Shown: positions 34,594 through 43,597, numbered from the stretch's first letter. The stretch is DNA of 64,000 bases from Bizionia paragorgiae (GCF_900107625.1 NZ_FNQK01000010.1:84570-148569); one strand, 5' to 3'. Made by a program: numbers and translations. The notes: generated by a model not told the origin, from the sequence alone.

Positions 34594-35406
34594 TTAGTGT
34601 TTAACAAAGAATTCCATATAAAAAATAAACACTGCCATAACGAGAATAAAATATCCAAAACCCTTTTTTAGTTTATTGCCATCAATAAAATTACTTAAAT
34701 AACTTCCTATAAAAATCCCTGCGAAAGACAAGCTAGTAAAAGCAGCAAGAAACATCCAATCAATTTCCATAGTTAAGGCATCACCCATAAAGAAACCTAA
34801 TAAGGATTTAAAGGCTATAATAACTAATGAGGTCCCAATAGCGATTTTCATTTGTACATTGGCAAATAAAACCAAAGCAGGAATAATTAAAAATCCACCA
34901 CCAGCACCAATAAAACCTGTAATCCCACCTACGACAAGACCTTCAGCTAAAATTAAAGGATAATTATATGTAACAGCGCTTTGGTCTTTTATGGTAGTCT
35001 CTCGGCGTCCCCTTAACATTGAAATAGCTGCAGGCACCATTAAAACAGCAAACAAGCCAAACATGATCATGCGACGTGTAAAAGCAAAGTTATTAAGTGT
35101 GAAAATAACCTCTGGTAACGCTGGTATCACATAATACCGCACCAAGGTAACTCCGATAATAGAAGGAATCCCAAACACGAGCGCCGTTCTCCAATCGACA
35201 TAACCTTTTAGGTGTTGTTTAATACCTCCAACTAGGGCGCTTGCTCCCACAATAAACAAGGAATAAGCCGTAGCAATTTTTTCATCTACCGAAAATAAAT
35301 AAGCAAGAACGGGAACAGCCAATATAGAACCGCCACCACCAATTAAACCAAGTACGATGCCAATAATCAAGGCACTTAAATAACCAAAAATTTCTAATAA
35401 TGCCAT
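34594..35406 (-). CDS. Sulfite exporter TauE/SafE family protein
   Basis: A 270-residue membrane protein with about eight helices and the TauE/SafE motifs GIVLGLIGGGGSILAVPVLAYLF and GGITGFIGAGGGFLIIPALVL. The family exports sulfite, sulfoacetate and similar anions. I chose ATG 35406 (MALLEIFGYL) over the in-frame ATG at 35442 because the promoter box at 35429-35436 would place the transcription start between them. Pairing with the MBL-rhodanese gene suggests export of sulfite or thiosulfate formed by persulfide oxidation. Confidence 0.92.
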   Translation of the reverse strand: MALLEIFGYLSALIIGIVLGLIGGGGSILAVPVLAYLFSVDEKIATAYSLFIVGASALVGGIKQHLKGYVDWRTALVFGIPSIIGVTLVRYYVIPALPEVIFTLNNFAFTRRMIMFGLFAVLMVPAAISMLRGRRETTIKDQSAVTYNYPLILAEGLVVGGITGFIGAGGGFLIIPALVLFANVQMKIAIGTSLVIIAFKSLLGFFMGDALTMEIDWMFLAAFTSLSFAGIFIGSYLSNFIDGNKLKKGFGYFILVMAVFIFYMEFFVKH

Positions 35407-35428
35407 AAGGACTTCTTGTAATTTAATT

Positions 35429-35472
35429 CGAAAGTATAGCATTTATTAAGACTTTAAAGTAACATAGGTTAC
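35429..35472 (-). promoter_or_regulatory. Promoter and Crp/Fnr-type palindrome of the TauE gene
   Basis: Minus strand TACTTTCG at 35429-35436 is one mismatch from TAnnTTTG. The palindrome GTAAC-N4-GTTAC at 35459-35472 has the five-base arms and four-base gap of Crp/Fnr-family sites and sits next to the -33 position. Confidence 0.5.
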
Positions 35473-35827
35473 AAATACTAATCAGCTGTGCGCTTTTAAA
35501 CTTACTATTTCATTTAATCCTAGTCATAGAATAACAGTATCAATACAAGCTAATAACTATCATTACTCAAGGGTCTAGTCTGTTAAAGACGTTCATATAA
35601 CACAGTAAACAGGCTTGGAAAAAGTACCCACAAAGTAAGTCTATCGAAATAATGCTATTACTTATACTAAGGTTAAAACTGAGTTGGCAATTTTTAACAT
35701 TCTAAACCCTTAAATTTGCAGATAGCATTAAATCGAAAAAAAGCTGAGCTGTTGTACACATTTAAAAGGGGCTTTAACTTGAAGTTCCACTCAGTAATTC
35801 ACCTAAATAAATAATGGAATATATCTT
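35473..35827. other. Intergenic region between TauE and LLM genes
   Basis: This divergent gap has an exact -7 box TAAATTTG at 35711-35718 on the plus strand, 110 bases before the LLM start, implying a leader of about 100 bases. I found no further reading frame and no recognisable RNA motif in the leader. Confidence 0.45.
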
Positions 35828-36835
35828 ATGAAAGCAAAACCTACTTCATTTTCAGTATTAGACCTTGTTTTGGTATCTGAGGGGCATACTTTAAAAGAAA
35901 CTTTTAAAAACGCATTAGAATTAGCACAACATATCGAAACATTTGGTTACACTAGGTATTGGTTAGCAGAGCATCATAATTCACCTGCTATTGGAAGTAG
36001 CGCAACCTCGATTCTAATTGGGTACGTAGCTGGGGGCACTAATAGCTTACGCATTGGATCTGGCGGCATAATGCTTCCTAATCACTCGCCATTAATAATA
36101 GCGGAGCAATTTGGCTCCCTAGCATCACTTTATCCCAATCGTATTGATTTAGGCTTAGGGCGTGCGCCTGGTACAGACCGTGAAACTGCGCAAGCTATAC
36201 GTTCAGATTTTATGCAAGCGGCACATAGCTTTCCCGCAGAATTAGAAACTTTAGAAACCTATTTTTCAACTAAAAATGCACAGGCAAAAGTCCGCGCCAC
36301 AGTAGCAGAAGGCGTAGAAGTTCCTCTGTATATATTAGGATCGAGTACTGACAGTGCGCATTTAGCAGCTAAAAAAGGACTTCCGTATGCTTTTGCTAGT
36401 CATTTTGCTACAACACATTTAGAAGAGGCCATGGCTATTTACCGCAACACGTTTAAACCATCTAAGGTTTTAAACGCACCGTATGTGATGGCTGGGGTTA
36501 ATATCATTATTGCAGATACCGACGAAGAAGCACAACGGTTATCGACGTCTTTAATACGTATGATTGTCGGTATATTTACGGGGAAACGCGACTACATTCA
36601 ACCTCCAGTCGCTATGAATGAAGAGTATAAAGAAATTTTACAGCACCCTCAAGTTCACCAGATGCTTAAGTATTCATTTATTGGTAGTAAGGCTACGGTT
36701 AAAGCTCAAGTTAAAGCGTTTATAGATAGTACTCAAGCCAATGAGCTTATAGCGGTAACCAATATTTATAATATTAAGGATAGAATACGATCTTACGAAT
36801 TATTCGCAGAGATCATGAAAGAATTAAATGAATAA
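35828..36835 (+). CDS. LLM-class flavin-dependent oxidoreductase (luciferase-like)
   Basis: A 335-residue TIM-barrel monooxygenase of the bacterial luciferase-like superfamily. YTRYWLAEHHNSPAIGSSATSILIGYVA, LRIGSGGIMLPNHSPLIIAEQFGSL and DLGLGRAPGTD are the conserved blocks of the YhbW/alkanal-monooxygenase-like group. It probably uses FMN or FMNH2 and an unidentified substrate. It lies 49 bases before a DEAD-box helicase gene and is probably transcribed from its own promoter near 35711. Confidence 0.92.
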   Translation: MKAKPTSFSVLDLVLVSEGHTLKETFKNALELAQHIETFGYTRYWLAEHHNSPAIGSSATSILIGYVAGGTNSLRIGSGGIMLPNHSPLIIAEQFGSLASLYPNRIDLGLGRAPGTDRETAQAIRSDFMQAAHSFPAELETLETYFSTKNAQAKVRATVAEGVEVPLYILGSSTDSAHLAAKKGLPYAFASHFATTHLEEAMAIYRNTFKPSKVLNAPYVMAGVNIIIADTDEEAQRLSTSLIRMIVGIFTGKRDYIQPPVAMNEEYKEILQHPQVHQMLKYSFIGSKATVKAQVKAFIDSTQANELIAVTNIYNIKDRIRSYELFAEIMKELNE

Positions 36836-36883
36836 TCTTATTACCAATCAAAGTGTGATTATCTTTGTTAAAAAATTTATTTT

Positions 36884-38224
36884 ATGTTAAAACAGTTTTC
36901 AGAATTAGGATTAGAAAGTCAATTACAACAAAGTTTAACCGATTTACAAATCGTTGAACCTACGGAAGTACAAGAAAAGACGATTCCTATAATTCTAAAC
37001 AAAAAAGAAGATGTCGTTGTTTTAGCAAAGACAGGTACTGGTAAAACAGCTGCTTTCGGATTGCCTTTATTGCAATTAATTGATACCAAAAACTCTAGCA
37101 TTCAAGCTCTAATTTTAGCACCAACACGAGAATTAGGTCAACAAATTTCTTCAAACTTAGAATCCTTTGCAAAGTACCTTCCAGAGGTGTCTATTGCTTC
37201 AGTGTTTGGAGGTACTCCTATAAAACAACAAATAGAGCGTTTAAAAAACCCAACACATATTGTTGTAGCAACACCTGGGCGATTGGTTGACTTAGTAACA
37301 AGAGGGGACATCGATATAAAAACCATAGCCTACTTTATTCTTGATGAAGCCGATGAAATGGTTAGCGCTTTAAAAGAGGAGGTGGACACGATAATAAAAA
37401 GTATTCCTAAGACTAGGAGAACCTTATTATTTACCGCAACCATGCCTGGCACGATAAAACAGCTGGTGCAAAACTATATGTCTAAGCACGTTATTCATAT
37501 AGACACCGATATGGCAACTGTTGGTCATCAAGGAATCGATCACCAGTACGTTGTTGTTGAACCTATTGAAAAACTAGACGTGTTACTTCATTTTTTAAAC
37601 ACTAGGGAAGGAGAGCGTGGTATAATATTTTGTAAAACGAAGGCTGCCGTTAATAAACTAGCCAAAAATTTAGCTATAAACAAATTCTCTTCGGGAGCAC
37701 TTCACGGTAGTTTATCACAAGGTATTCGCGATCGCATTATGGGGCAGTTTCGCGAAGGTTTTATTGACATATTGGTTGCAACCGATTTAGCGGCGCGAGG
37801 TATTGATGTTAAAGATTTATCGTATGTTATAAACTATCATTTACCTGACACTTATGATGCGTATGTGCATAGAAGCGGCCGTACAGCTAGAGCAGGAGCA
37901 AAGGGGCTTTCCTTAACGATTTTGCAGCAAGAAGAGGTGGATGATATTGCCGATTTCGAACAAGAGTTGGGGATTACCTTTAAAAAACATGAAAAAGCAG
38001 ATGCTCAAAGTATTGAAGAAAACAATGCGTTAATCTGGGCAAAAAAAATATTTAAAACTAAGCCTAACCGAGAGGTTTCAGAAGATTTTAAAGCAAAAAT
38101 AAAAACAATCTTCCATCATTTAACAAAAGAAGAGTTAGTTGATAAGGTACTTGCTAATTATATAGCACAAACCAATTCGGATAACCTTAAAGTACATTCT
38201 GAAAAACCTAAGAAAAAGAAATAA
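36884..38224 (+). CDS. DEAD-box ATP-dependent RNA helicase
   Basis: A 446-residue helicase with canonical motifs: the Q-motif region near residue 22, AKTGTGKTAAF (I), PTRELGQQ (Ia), TPGR (Ib), DEAD in LDEADEM (II), TAT (III), ATDLAARGIDV (V) and HRSGRTARAG (VI). The C-terminal 80 residues are basic. It resembles the RhlE/CshA type used in RNA turnover and cold growth. A terminator follows. It is unlike the DEFD helicase at 14724-16022 in motif II and in the C-terminal domain. Confidence 0.94.
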   Translation: MLKQFSELGLESQLQQSLTDLQIVEPTEVQEKTIPIILNKKEDVVVLAKTGTGKTAAFGLPLLQLIDTKNSSIQALILAPTRELGQQISSNLESFAKYLPEVSIASVFGGTPIKQQIERLKNPTHIVVATPGRLVDLVTRGDIDIKTIAYFILDEADEMVSALKEEVDTIIKSIPKTRRTLLFTATMPGTIKQLVQNYMSKHVIHIDTDMATVGHQGIDHQYVVVEPIEKLDVLLHFLNTREGERGIIFCKTKAAVNKLAKNLAINKFSSGALHGSLSQGIRDRIMGQFREGFIDILVATDLAARGIDVKDLSYVINYHLPDTYDAYVHRSGRTARAGAKGLSLTILQQEEVDDIADFEQELGITFKKHEKADAQSIEENNALIWAKKIFKTKPNREVSEDFKAKIKTIFHHLTKEELVDKVLANYIAQTNSDNLKVHSEKPKKKK

Positions 38225-38244
38225 AGCTATAGATAATACAGCAT

Positions 38245-38278
38245 AAAAAGAGGATGGTCATAAGGTTATCCTCTTTTT
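38245..38278. terminator. Bidirectional intrinsic terminator
   Basis: An 11-pair stem AAAAAGAGGAT / ATCCTCTTTTT with A and T runs, between the helicase and the convergent membrane protein gene. Confidence 0.88.
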
Positions 38279-38293
38279 TATTGACTATTAGTT

Positions 38294-39010
38294 TTACAAC
38301 GCTCTTTTGATGTTGTAAACTTGAGCTTCAACAATAAATTTCATAAAAAGGTATACCCATAATATATGACAAATTACAATTAAGACGGTAAATGTTCTGT
38401 TGTAATAAAAGAATTCGTTTATGGGTGATAGGGCCATTTGAAAAATATTAAAGACTCCAGAAGCTAATAAAATAACGCCATTAACATACCTATCATTAAT
38501 ATAAATTAGTGCTAGGATCCCACTAAACACACCAAGACTCACAAAAGCTATAATAGTATAACTTATCATTTCACTAGGGATACTGCTAGAAAGTAAATTG
38601 ATAACAGCATACGAAACGTAAACCACCAATAAAGCCGCAATTAATACAGGAATTGACACGATGGACTTAAGCACACTCTTTATAAGATACTTCTTTAAAA
38701 CATAAGTAAAACTTAGTAAGTTTAACGCCGTAAATGACGCAATCCAAACAAAGTGTTTTTCAAAATCTTGGAAAATTAAAATATCGGTGATAAAAATCAA
38801 TGACATACCAAAAACAAAAAACGGACTTATTTTGGACTTGGTCTTTCTAAGATAAATAATAAGTATGATTAATATAACTGGAGGTACAAAATAGACTAAT
38901 TTGCTTTTATCTAAAAATAAGCTCGCAATTACTACTGTCACGCATGACATTATAAATAAAAGGGTAATAAACTTTGTTTTATTTAATTCAGTATAAGCAG
39001 TTTTAATCAC
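38294..39010 (-). CDS. Polytopic membrane protein, YhhN-like
   Basis: A 238-residue membrane protein with about eight helices and few charged residues. The layout, including the acid in FITDILIF within helix 3-4, resembles the YhhN/lysoplasmalogenase family, but the similarity is weak and I cannot confirm catalytic residues. It is monocistronic, between a helicase and the cold-shock gene. An inner-membrane location is clear. Confidence 0.6.
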   Translation of the reverse strand: MIKTAYTELNKTKFITLLFIMSCVTVVIASLFLDKSKLVYFVPPVILIILIIYLRKTKSKISPFFVFGMSLIFITDILIFQDFEKHFVWIASFTALNLLSFTYVLKKYLIKSVLKSIVSIPVLIAALLVVYVSYAVINLLSSSIPSEMISYTIIAFVSLGVFSGILALIYINDRYVNGVILLASGVFNIFQMALSPINEFFYYNRTFTVLIVICHILWVYLFMKFIVEAQVYNIKRAL

Positions 39011-39353
39011 TGAAGGCTATTTAGAAGTTGGAGGGGATAAGTTACAACAATTACAATTAACATTATTTATTTAACTTTTTTATTAATACAACAGACTGTA
39101 TCTACACCTTTTTAGGTAGTCATCAAGTCCCTAGAGAAAAACTTCTTATAAAATTCTAATAAATACAGACCTTAAAATAAATAGTCCAAAGGCTTGAGTA
39201 AGCAGCCACAGCGTGGGAAAGTAGCACCTTTTATTAGCAAAGTAATAAAGCGTTTTTACACATTTTTTAAAATTTATTATAAAATCGTAGTGTTTATTAA
39301 TAAATTGGCATTACCTTTGCACTCAGATTATCAAATTATTAATTACAATTATT
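39011..39353. other. Intergenic region before the cold-shock gene
   Basis: The region holds the cspA promoter: an exact -7 box TACCTTTG at 39312-39319, 34 bases before the ATG, so the 5' leader is short, about 28 bases, unlike the long cold-sensing leader of E. coli cspA. The rest has no reading frame of note. Confidence 0.5.
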
Positions 39354-39545
39354 ATGAGTAAAGGAACAGTAAAATTTTTCAACGACACTAAAGGGTTCGG
39401 ATTTATCACTGAAGAAGGTGTAGACAAAGATCATTTTGTACACATTTCAGGATTAATCGACGAAATCCGTGAGGGTGACGAGGTTGAATTTGATTTACAA
39501 GAAGGAAACAAAGGATTAAATGCAGTTAACGTAAAAGTTATCTAA
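39354..39545 (+). CDS. Cold-shock domain protein (CspA family)
   Basis: A 63-residue single-domain RNA chaperone. The first RNA-binding motif KFFNDTKGFGFIT and the second DHFVHISGL are intact, and the length is that of CspA. Although named for cold shock, many family members act in normal growth. It has its own promoter with a short leader and its own terminator. Confidence 0.97.
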   Translation: MSKGTVKFFNDTKGFGFITEEGVDKDHFVHISGLIDEIREGDEVEFDLQEGNKGLNAVNVKVI

Positions 39546-39564
39546 TATATATTTTAAGTTTTTT

Positions 39565-39596
39565 AAAAAGCCTATCAAACTATTGATAGGCTTTTT
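39565..39596 (+). terminator. Intrinsic terminator of the cold-shock gene
   Basis: A 14-pair stem (39565-39578 with 39583-39596) and a four-base loop, ending in six T residues. Confidence 0.92.
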
Positions 39597-39716
39597 TGTG
39601 CGCAAAATTCTAGCTTTACTTAAACCTATTTGGACTTAGATTGATTAGAATAAATCTGCTATATTCGTACATTACAATTCAAATGATTTATATTATTTAT
39701 AAAAACACGATATAAA

Positions 39717-40187
39717 ATGAGCAAAGAGAAATTTATGCAGGAAGCTGTTAATGCAGCTTTAGAAGGAATGAATAATAATGAAGGCGGACCATTTGGTTGC
39801 GTCATAGTAAAAGATGGTAAAATTGTTGGTAGAGGTAATAATAGAGTGACATCCACTAACGACCCTACCGCGCATGCGGAAGTAAACGCTATTAGAGATG
39901 CTTGTAAAAATTTAAACTCCTTCCAATTAGAAGGGTGTGAAATTTACACTTCTTGCGAACCTTGCCCTATGTGTTTAGGTGCCATTTATTGGGCCCGTCC
40001 AGACAAAGTGTATTACGGATGCAATCAAGTTGATGCTGCCAACATAGGATTTGATGACGAATTTATTTACAAAGAAATTCCTCTACCTTATGAAAAAAGA
40101 AGTATTCCTTTTGAGCAGCTTGCCCACAATGTGGCCTTAGTACCATTTCAGGAATGGACAAAGAAAGAAGATAAAACAGAATATTAA
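39717..40187 (+). CDS. Nucleoside/guanine deaminase
   Basis: A 156-residue zinc deaminase of the cytidine-deaminase superfamily. The zinc site and proton-shuttle glutamate are His53-Ala-Glu55 and Cys83-Pro-Met-Cys86 (within CEPCPMC). VDAANIGFDDEFIYKEI follows, as in GuaD-type guanine deaminases rather than tRNA adenosine deaminase TadA. It converts guanine to xanthine in the cytoplasm if that assignment is right. Its terminator is shared with the facing ABC operon. Confidence 0.92.
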   Translation: MSKEKFMQEAVNAALEGMNNNEGGPFGCVIVKDGKIVGRGNNRVTSTNDPTAHAEVNAIRDACKNLNSFQLEGCEIYTSCEPCPMCLGAIYWARPDKVYYGCNQVDAANIGFDDEFIYKEIPLPYEKRSIPFEQLAHNVALVPFQEWTKKEDKTEY

Positions 40188-40209
40188 AGATTTACTTTCT
40201 AAACAAATT

Positions 40210-40244
40210 AAAAATCTCAGGTAACGCTATTATCTGAGATTTTT
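40210..40244. terminator. Bidirectional intrinsic terminator
   Basis: A 15-pair stem (11 Watson-Crick pairs extended by GTAA/TTAT with one G-U pair) and a T-run. It ends both the deaminase gene and the long leftward efflux operon; the last permease stop codon lies just next to it. Confidence 0.88.
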
Positions 40245-40245
40245 T

Positions 40246-41367
40246 TTATGTTGTCTTTTTATAACTCCATACCGCTAAGCCATTCATAATTACAGCATAA
40301 AGCAATGTTTTTGATAACTGCGGAAGTATATCCATAAATCCAGAACCTTTCAACATCACCATTCGCATCACTTCTACAAAATATTTAATTGGGTTAAACT
40401 CTGTAAGCATCTGAGCCCATTCTGGCATGCTTTCAATGGGTGTGAATAAACCACTCATTAAAATGAAAATCACGGTAAAAAACCAAGCGATAAACATAGC
40501 TTGTTGTTGTGTGTCTGTAAAATTGGAGATAAACAAGCCTATTCCTAAAATCACCAATATATAAATAGAAGTGTATAGATACATAAGTGGTAAACTACCT
40601 AGCATAGGAACATCAAAAATGAGTTTAGCAATAATTAAACCTATACTTAACAAGCCCATTCCTATTAACCAAAACGGGAATAATTTACCAATGATAAATT
40701 GACTTTTCTTAATTGGTGTCACGTTGATTTGCTCTAAAGTCCCGATTTCTTTTTCTCGAACAATGTTCATTCCTGATAAAAACAACGTAATCATAGTGAC
40801 TAGTAAAACCAATATTCCTGGCACCATAAACGTTTTATAGTTTAGCGTTTCGTTGTACCAGAATAAAGGAATGGTTTCTATGGTTATAGGCTGAATTTGT
40901 TTATCTGACACTTGAAACAAGTCAGTTTTTAAATTGTTATTAAACCGCTGAATGATTTGCGTCACATACACATTTTCAACTCCAGCAGCTGCACCATCAA
41001 TCGCATTTATTGTCACTCCTAAACTATTGTGTTTCTCTTTTTGTAAATCGCGTTCAAAATACTGTGGTATTTCTAAAACAACATCTACTTCCCCTTGTAG
41101 CATAGCAGAACTTGCTAGTACTTCCGAAGGAAAATCTGCTAACACATTAAAATAAGTAGATGCCTTAAATTGTGCTATTAAGGCTCTTGATGTTGACGTG
41201 TGGTCGTTATCAATATACCCGAATCTGATATTTTTAACTTCAAAAGTCGCTGCGTTAGATAAAATAACAAGTTGGAGTAGTGGTAACACAAAAATGATAG
41301 GTAGCATGCCCTTATTTCTAAAGATCTGCTTAAACTCTTTTTGTATGATATAAAATATTGTTTTCAT
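40246..41367 (-). CDS. ABC-2 type permease (YbhR-like)
   Basis: A 373-residue permease: an N-terminal helix, a large extracytoplasmic domain (residues 45-180), then five or six helices, with NPIKYFVEVMRMVMLKG near the end. This is the YbhS/YbhR/YadH pattern of ABC-2 drug or lipid exporters. Its start overlaps the stop of the upstream permease by one base, so they are coupled and probably form a heterodimer. Confidence 0.92.
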   Translation of the reverse strand: MKTIFYIIQKEFKQIFRNKGMLPIIFVLPLLQLVILSNAATFEVKNIRFGYIDNDHTSTSRALIAQFKASTYFNVLADFPSEVLASSAMLQGEVDVVLEIPQYFERDLQKEKHNSLGVTINAIDGAAAGVENVYVTQIIQRFNNNLKTDLFQVSDKQIQPITIETIPLFWYNETLNYKTFMVPGILVLLVTMITLFLSGMNIVREKEIGTLEQINVTPIKKSQFIIGKLFPFWLIGMGLLSIGLIIAKLIFDVPMLGSLPLMYLYTSIYILVILGIGLFISNFTDTQQQAMFIAWFFTVIFILMSGLFTPIESMPEWAQMLTEFNPIKYFVEVMRMVMLKGSGFMDILPQLSKTLLYAVIMNGLAVWSYKKTT

Positions 41368-42473
41368 TACTCCAGCCTAATTTTATATTTCTTCACACTC
41401 AATGCAATAAAAAACACGGTCATTCCTAACAAAATCAAAGTTTCTTTCCAAATAAATTGTATTCCCACCCCTTTCAGCATAATTCCCTTTATGATAATGA
41501 TAAACCACTTTGCTGGAATGATATTACTAATCACTTGTAATGGAATAGGCATACTTGATATTGGAAAAATAAATCCTGATAATAAAATTACAGGCAGCAT
41601 AAGTCCCATTAAAGAAATCATCATAGCACTTTGTTGTGTTGCCGAAATGGTTGAAATTAAAATTCCTAATGCTAATGCTGAAATGATAAACAGAATACTC
41701 TCTAAAGCCAATAGTAACAAGCTTCCTTCAATTGGCATTTTAAAGATAAAAATGCTCAACATCACAATAACTACAGCATTAATAATGGATAGAAAAATAT
41801 ACGGAAACACTTTTCCTATAATGACTTGAAAAGGTTTTAATGGCGACACTAAAAGGATCTCCATAGTACCTAATTCCTTTTCTCTTGTGATAGAAATAGA
41901 AGTCATCATAGCAGAAACCAACATCAAAATTATGGTCATTACTCCTGGAACAAACATGTACACACTTTTTAATTCTGGGTTGTAAACCATGCGTGATTCT
42001 GGTACAATTTGATAAGCAATTGAAATATCCTTGTTTAAACCCTTTTGATACTTCTGAATAATAGCACCTACAAAATTAGTGATGGTATTCGCTGTGTTTG
42101 GGTCTGTAGCATCAGTAATAATCTGTATTGATGTTTTATTATCTCTAATCAGATTTTTACTGAAATCTTTTTCGAAATTTAAAACGGCTTTAACCTTGCC
42201 TTTTTTGAAAATAGATTCAATATCTGATTCTTTTTCAATGATTTGCTTAATACTAAAATATTCTGAAGCTGCTATTTTATTGATAATTTCTTCTGTAGTG
42301 GCATCTTTTGAATGATCTAAAATAGCAATATCAACATTATTAATTTCATTGGTAATAGCGAATCCGAACAGTAAAATTTGGGCAATTGGCATTCCGAAGA
42401 GAATAAACAAGGAACGCCTATCTCTAAAAATATGGTAGAATTCTTTTTTAATAAAGCCTATAAATCTTTTCAT
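41367..42473 (-). CDS. ABC-2 type permease (YbhS-like)
   Basis: A 368-residue paralogue of the next gene, with the same layout: FIKKEFYHIFRDRRSLFILFGMP at the start, a large periplasmic loop (residues 40-180) and TREKELGTMEILLVSPLKPFQVI before the membrane core. It should pair with the second permease and two ATPases in an efflux complex. It is separated from the ATPase gene by 308 bases that hold palindromic DNA and a duplicated ATPase 3' end. Confidence 0.92.
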   Translation of the reverse strand: MKRFIGFIKKEFYHIFRDRRSLFILFGMPIAQILLFGFAITNEINNVDIAILDHSKDATTEEIINKIAASEYFSIKQIIEKESDIESIFKKGKVKAVLNFEKDFSKNLIRDNKTSIQIITDATDPNTANTITNFVGAIIQKYQKGLNKDISIAYQIVPESRMVYNPELKSVYMFVPGVMTIILMLVSAMMTSISITREKELGTMEILLVSPLKPFQVIIGKVFPYIFLSIINAVVIVMLSIFIFKMPIEGSLLLLALESILFIISALALGILISTISATQQSAMMISLMGLMLPVILLSGFIFPISSMPIPLQVISNIIPAKWFIIIIKGIMLKGVGIQFIWKETLILLGMTVFFIALSVKKYKIRLE

Positions 42474-42504
42474 TTTTTTGTTTCCTTTCTCCCGTGAATT
42501 TTCA

Positions 42505-42664
42505 CAGATAATCGCAGATATTTTATTACGTTTCTATTGATATCATATTCATTTTTTTCAGCGTAAATCAGCGGTATCTGGGGGACATATTCTCACCCAC
42601 GAGCCAATTTTAAAAACACATCGTTCATAGTGTTAACCTTAAAATACTCTTTCCAATTATTTCT
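42505..42664 (-). pseudogene. Duplicated 3' remnant of the ABC ATPase gene plus spacer
   Basis: This 160-base segment is a diverged copy (roughly four in five bases identical by eye) of 42693-42851. On the minus strand it encodes WKEYFKVNTMNDVFLKLARG and a TGA at 42593-42595, matching the end of the ATPase gene at 42782 (LKEQFKAENMNDVFLKLARG). Only about 20 codons of coding sequence are present, with no start, so it is not a functional gene. The repeat includes the palindromic spacer downstream of the stop. Confidence 0.8.
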
Positions 42665-42679
42665 TCCTCTGTTTTATTT

Positions 42680-42780
42680 ACCGCGAATCTCGCAGATAAT
42701 CGCAGATATTTTTATTACGTTTCTTTTGATATAGTATTCATTTTTTTCAGCGTAAATCGGCGGCATTTGCGGGACATATT
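42680..42780. repeat. Palindromic intergenic element with CGC-rich arms (copy 2)
   Basis: Left arm CCGCGAATCTCGCAGATAAT and onward, right arm complementary in pattern (CAGCGTAAATCGGCGG to TTGCGGGA), with about 45 AT-rich bases between. The arms show a CGC every 9-10 bases. Related elements lie at 42490-42585 and at 45926-46028, all between genes of the same operon. Confidence 0.65.
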
Positions 42781-42781
42781 C

Positions 42782-43510
42782 TCACCCTCGGGCCAATTTC
42801 AAAAACACATCATTCATATTTTCAGCCTTAAACTGTTCTTTCAATTTCTTTGGGGTATCTAAAGCTTCAATTTTACCGTCAACCATTATGGAAACACGAT
42901 CGCAATATTCAGCTTCATCCATGTAATGTGTGGTTACAAAAACGGTTGTTCCTTTATTGGCTGCTTTGTAAATCAGCTCCCAAAACTGACGTCTGGTAAT
43001 TGGATCAACGCCTCCTGTTGGTTCATCTAAAAACACAATTTTAGGATCGTGAATCATGGATACCGAAAAGGATAGTTTCTGTTTCCACCCTAATGGTAGA
43101 GCTCCTACTAATTTATTAGCCACGTCTTCTAAACCCAACTCTTCAATTAAGGCATCCGATTTTTCTTTGATTCGTTTCCTTGTCAAACCATAAATACCTC
43201 CAAAAAATGTAATATTCTCTCTAACCGTTAAATCGTCATACAAAGCAAATTTCTGACTCATATAACCAATGTTCCTTTTGATATCTTCAGCATTGGTATA
43301 CACATCAAATCCTGCAATAGTTGCTTTTCCAGATGTTGGGTTTAAAATACCAATCAGCATTTTAATAGCTGTCGTTTTTCCTGCACCATTAGCACCTAAA
43401 AAACCAAATATCTCACCTTTTTTAACGTCGAATGTAATGGCGTTTACCGCTGTAAAATCACCGTACATTTTAGTTAACCCTTCTACTTGTATGACTTTGT
43501 TGTTGTTCAT
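42782..43510 (-). CDS. ABC transporter ATPase, second nucleotide-binding domain (YbhF C-half-like)
   Basis: A 242-residue ATPase: Walker A GANGAGKTT (residues 40-48), Walker B IVFLDEPTGG, H-loop His195 in TTHYMDEAE. The signature motif is degenerate, LPLGW (138-142) in place of LSGGQ. In E. coli YbhF two such domains are joined in one protein; here they are separate genes, and this one has an intact H-loop. It pairs with the ATPase at 43598-44500. Confidence 0.93.
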   Translation of the reverse strand: MNNNKVIQVEGLTKMYGDFTAVNAITFDVKKGEIFGFLGANGAGKTTAIKMLIGILNPTSGKATIAGFDVYTNAEDIKRNIGYMSQKFALYDDLTVRENITFFGGIYGLTRKRIKEKSDALIEELGLEDVANKLVGALPLGWKQKLSFSVSMIHDPKIVFLDEPTGGVDPITRRQFWELIYKAANKGTTVFVTTHYMDEAEYCDRVSIMVDGKIEALDTPKKLKEQFKAENMNDVFLKLARG

Positions 43511-43559
43511 TTTTGATGATTACACCTACAAGATTTTTGAAGCCTTGCAGTATCCTTTT

Positions 43560-43592
43560 AAACCTAACAGGTTTTAAAAACCTGTTAGGTTT
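43560..43592. repeat. Perfect 33-bp palindrome between ATPase genes
   Basis: Two perfectly complementary 16-base arms (AAACCTAACAGGTTTT and its complement) around a single central base. A decayed palindrome of related pattern (ACCTACAAG to CCTTGCAG) lies just before it at 43524-43550. It is not followed by a T-run on the minus strand, so it looks like a mobile or intergenic repeat rather than a terminator. Confidence 0.7.
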
Positions 43593-43597
43593 AATTC

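Noticed and set aside
34486..34671. Plus-strand frame of 61 codons between the MBL and TauE genes
   Set aside because: It overlaps the 3' end of the TauE gene on the other strand and has no recognisable domain, promoter or signal; probably chance.
41341..41829. Plus-strand frame of 162 codons across the permease junction
   Set aside because: It is antisense to two well-supported ABC permeases and its hydrophobic Ile-rich sequence mirrors their membrane helices.
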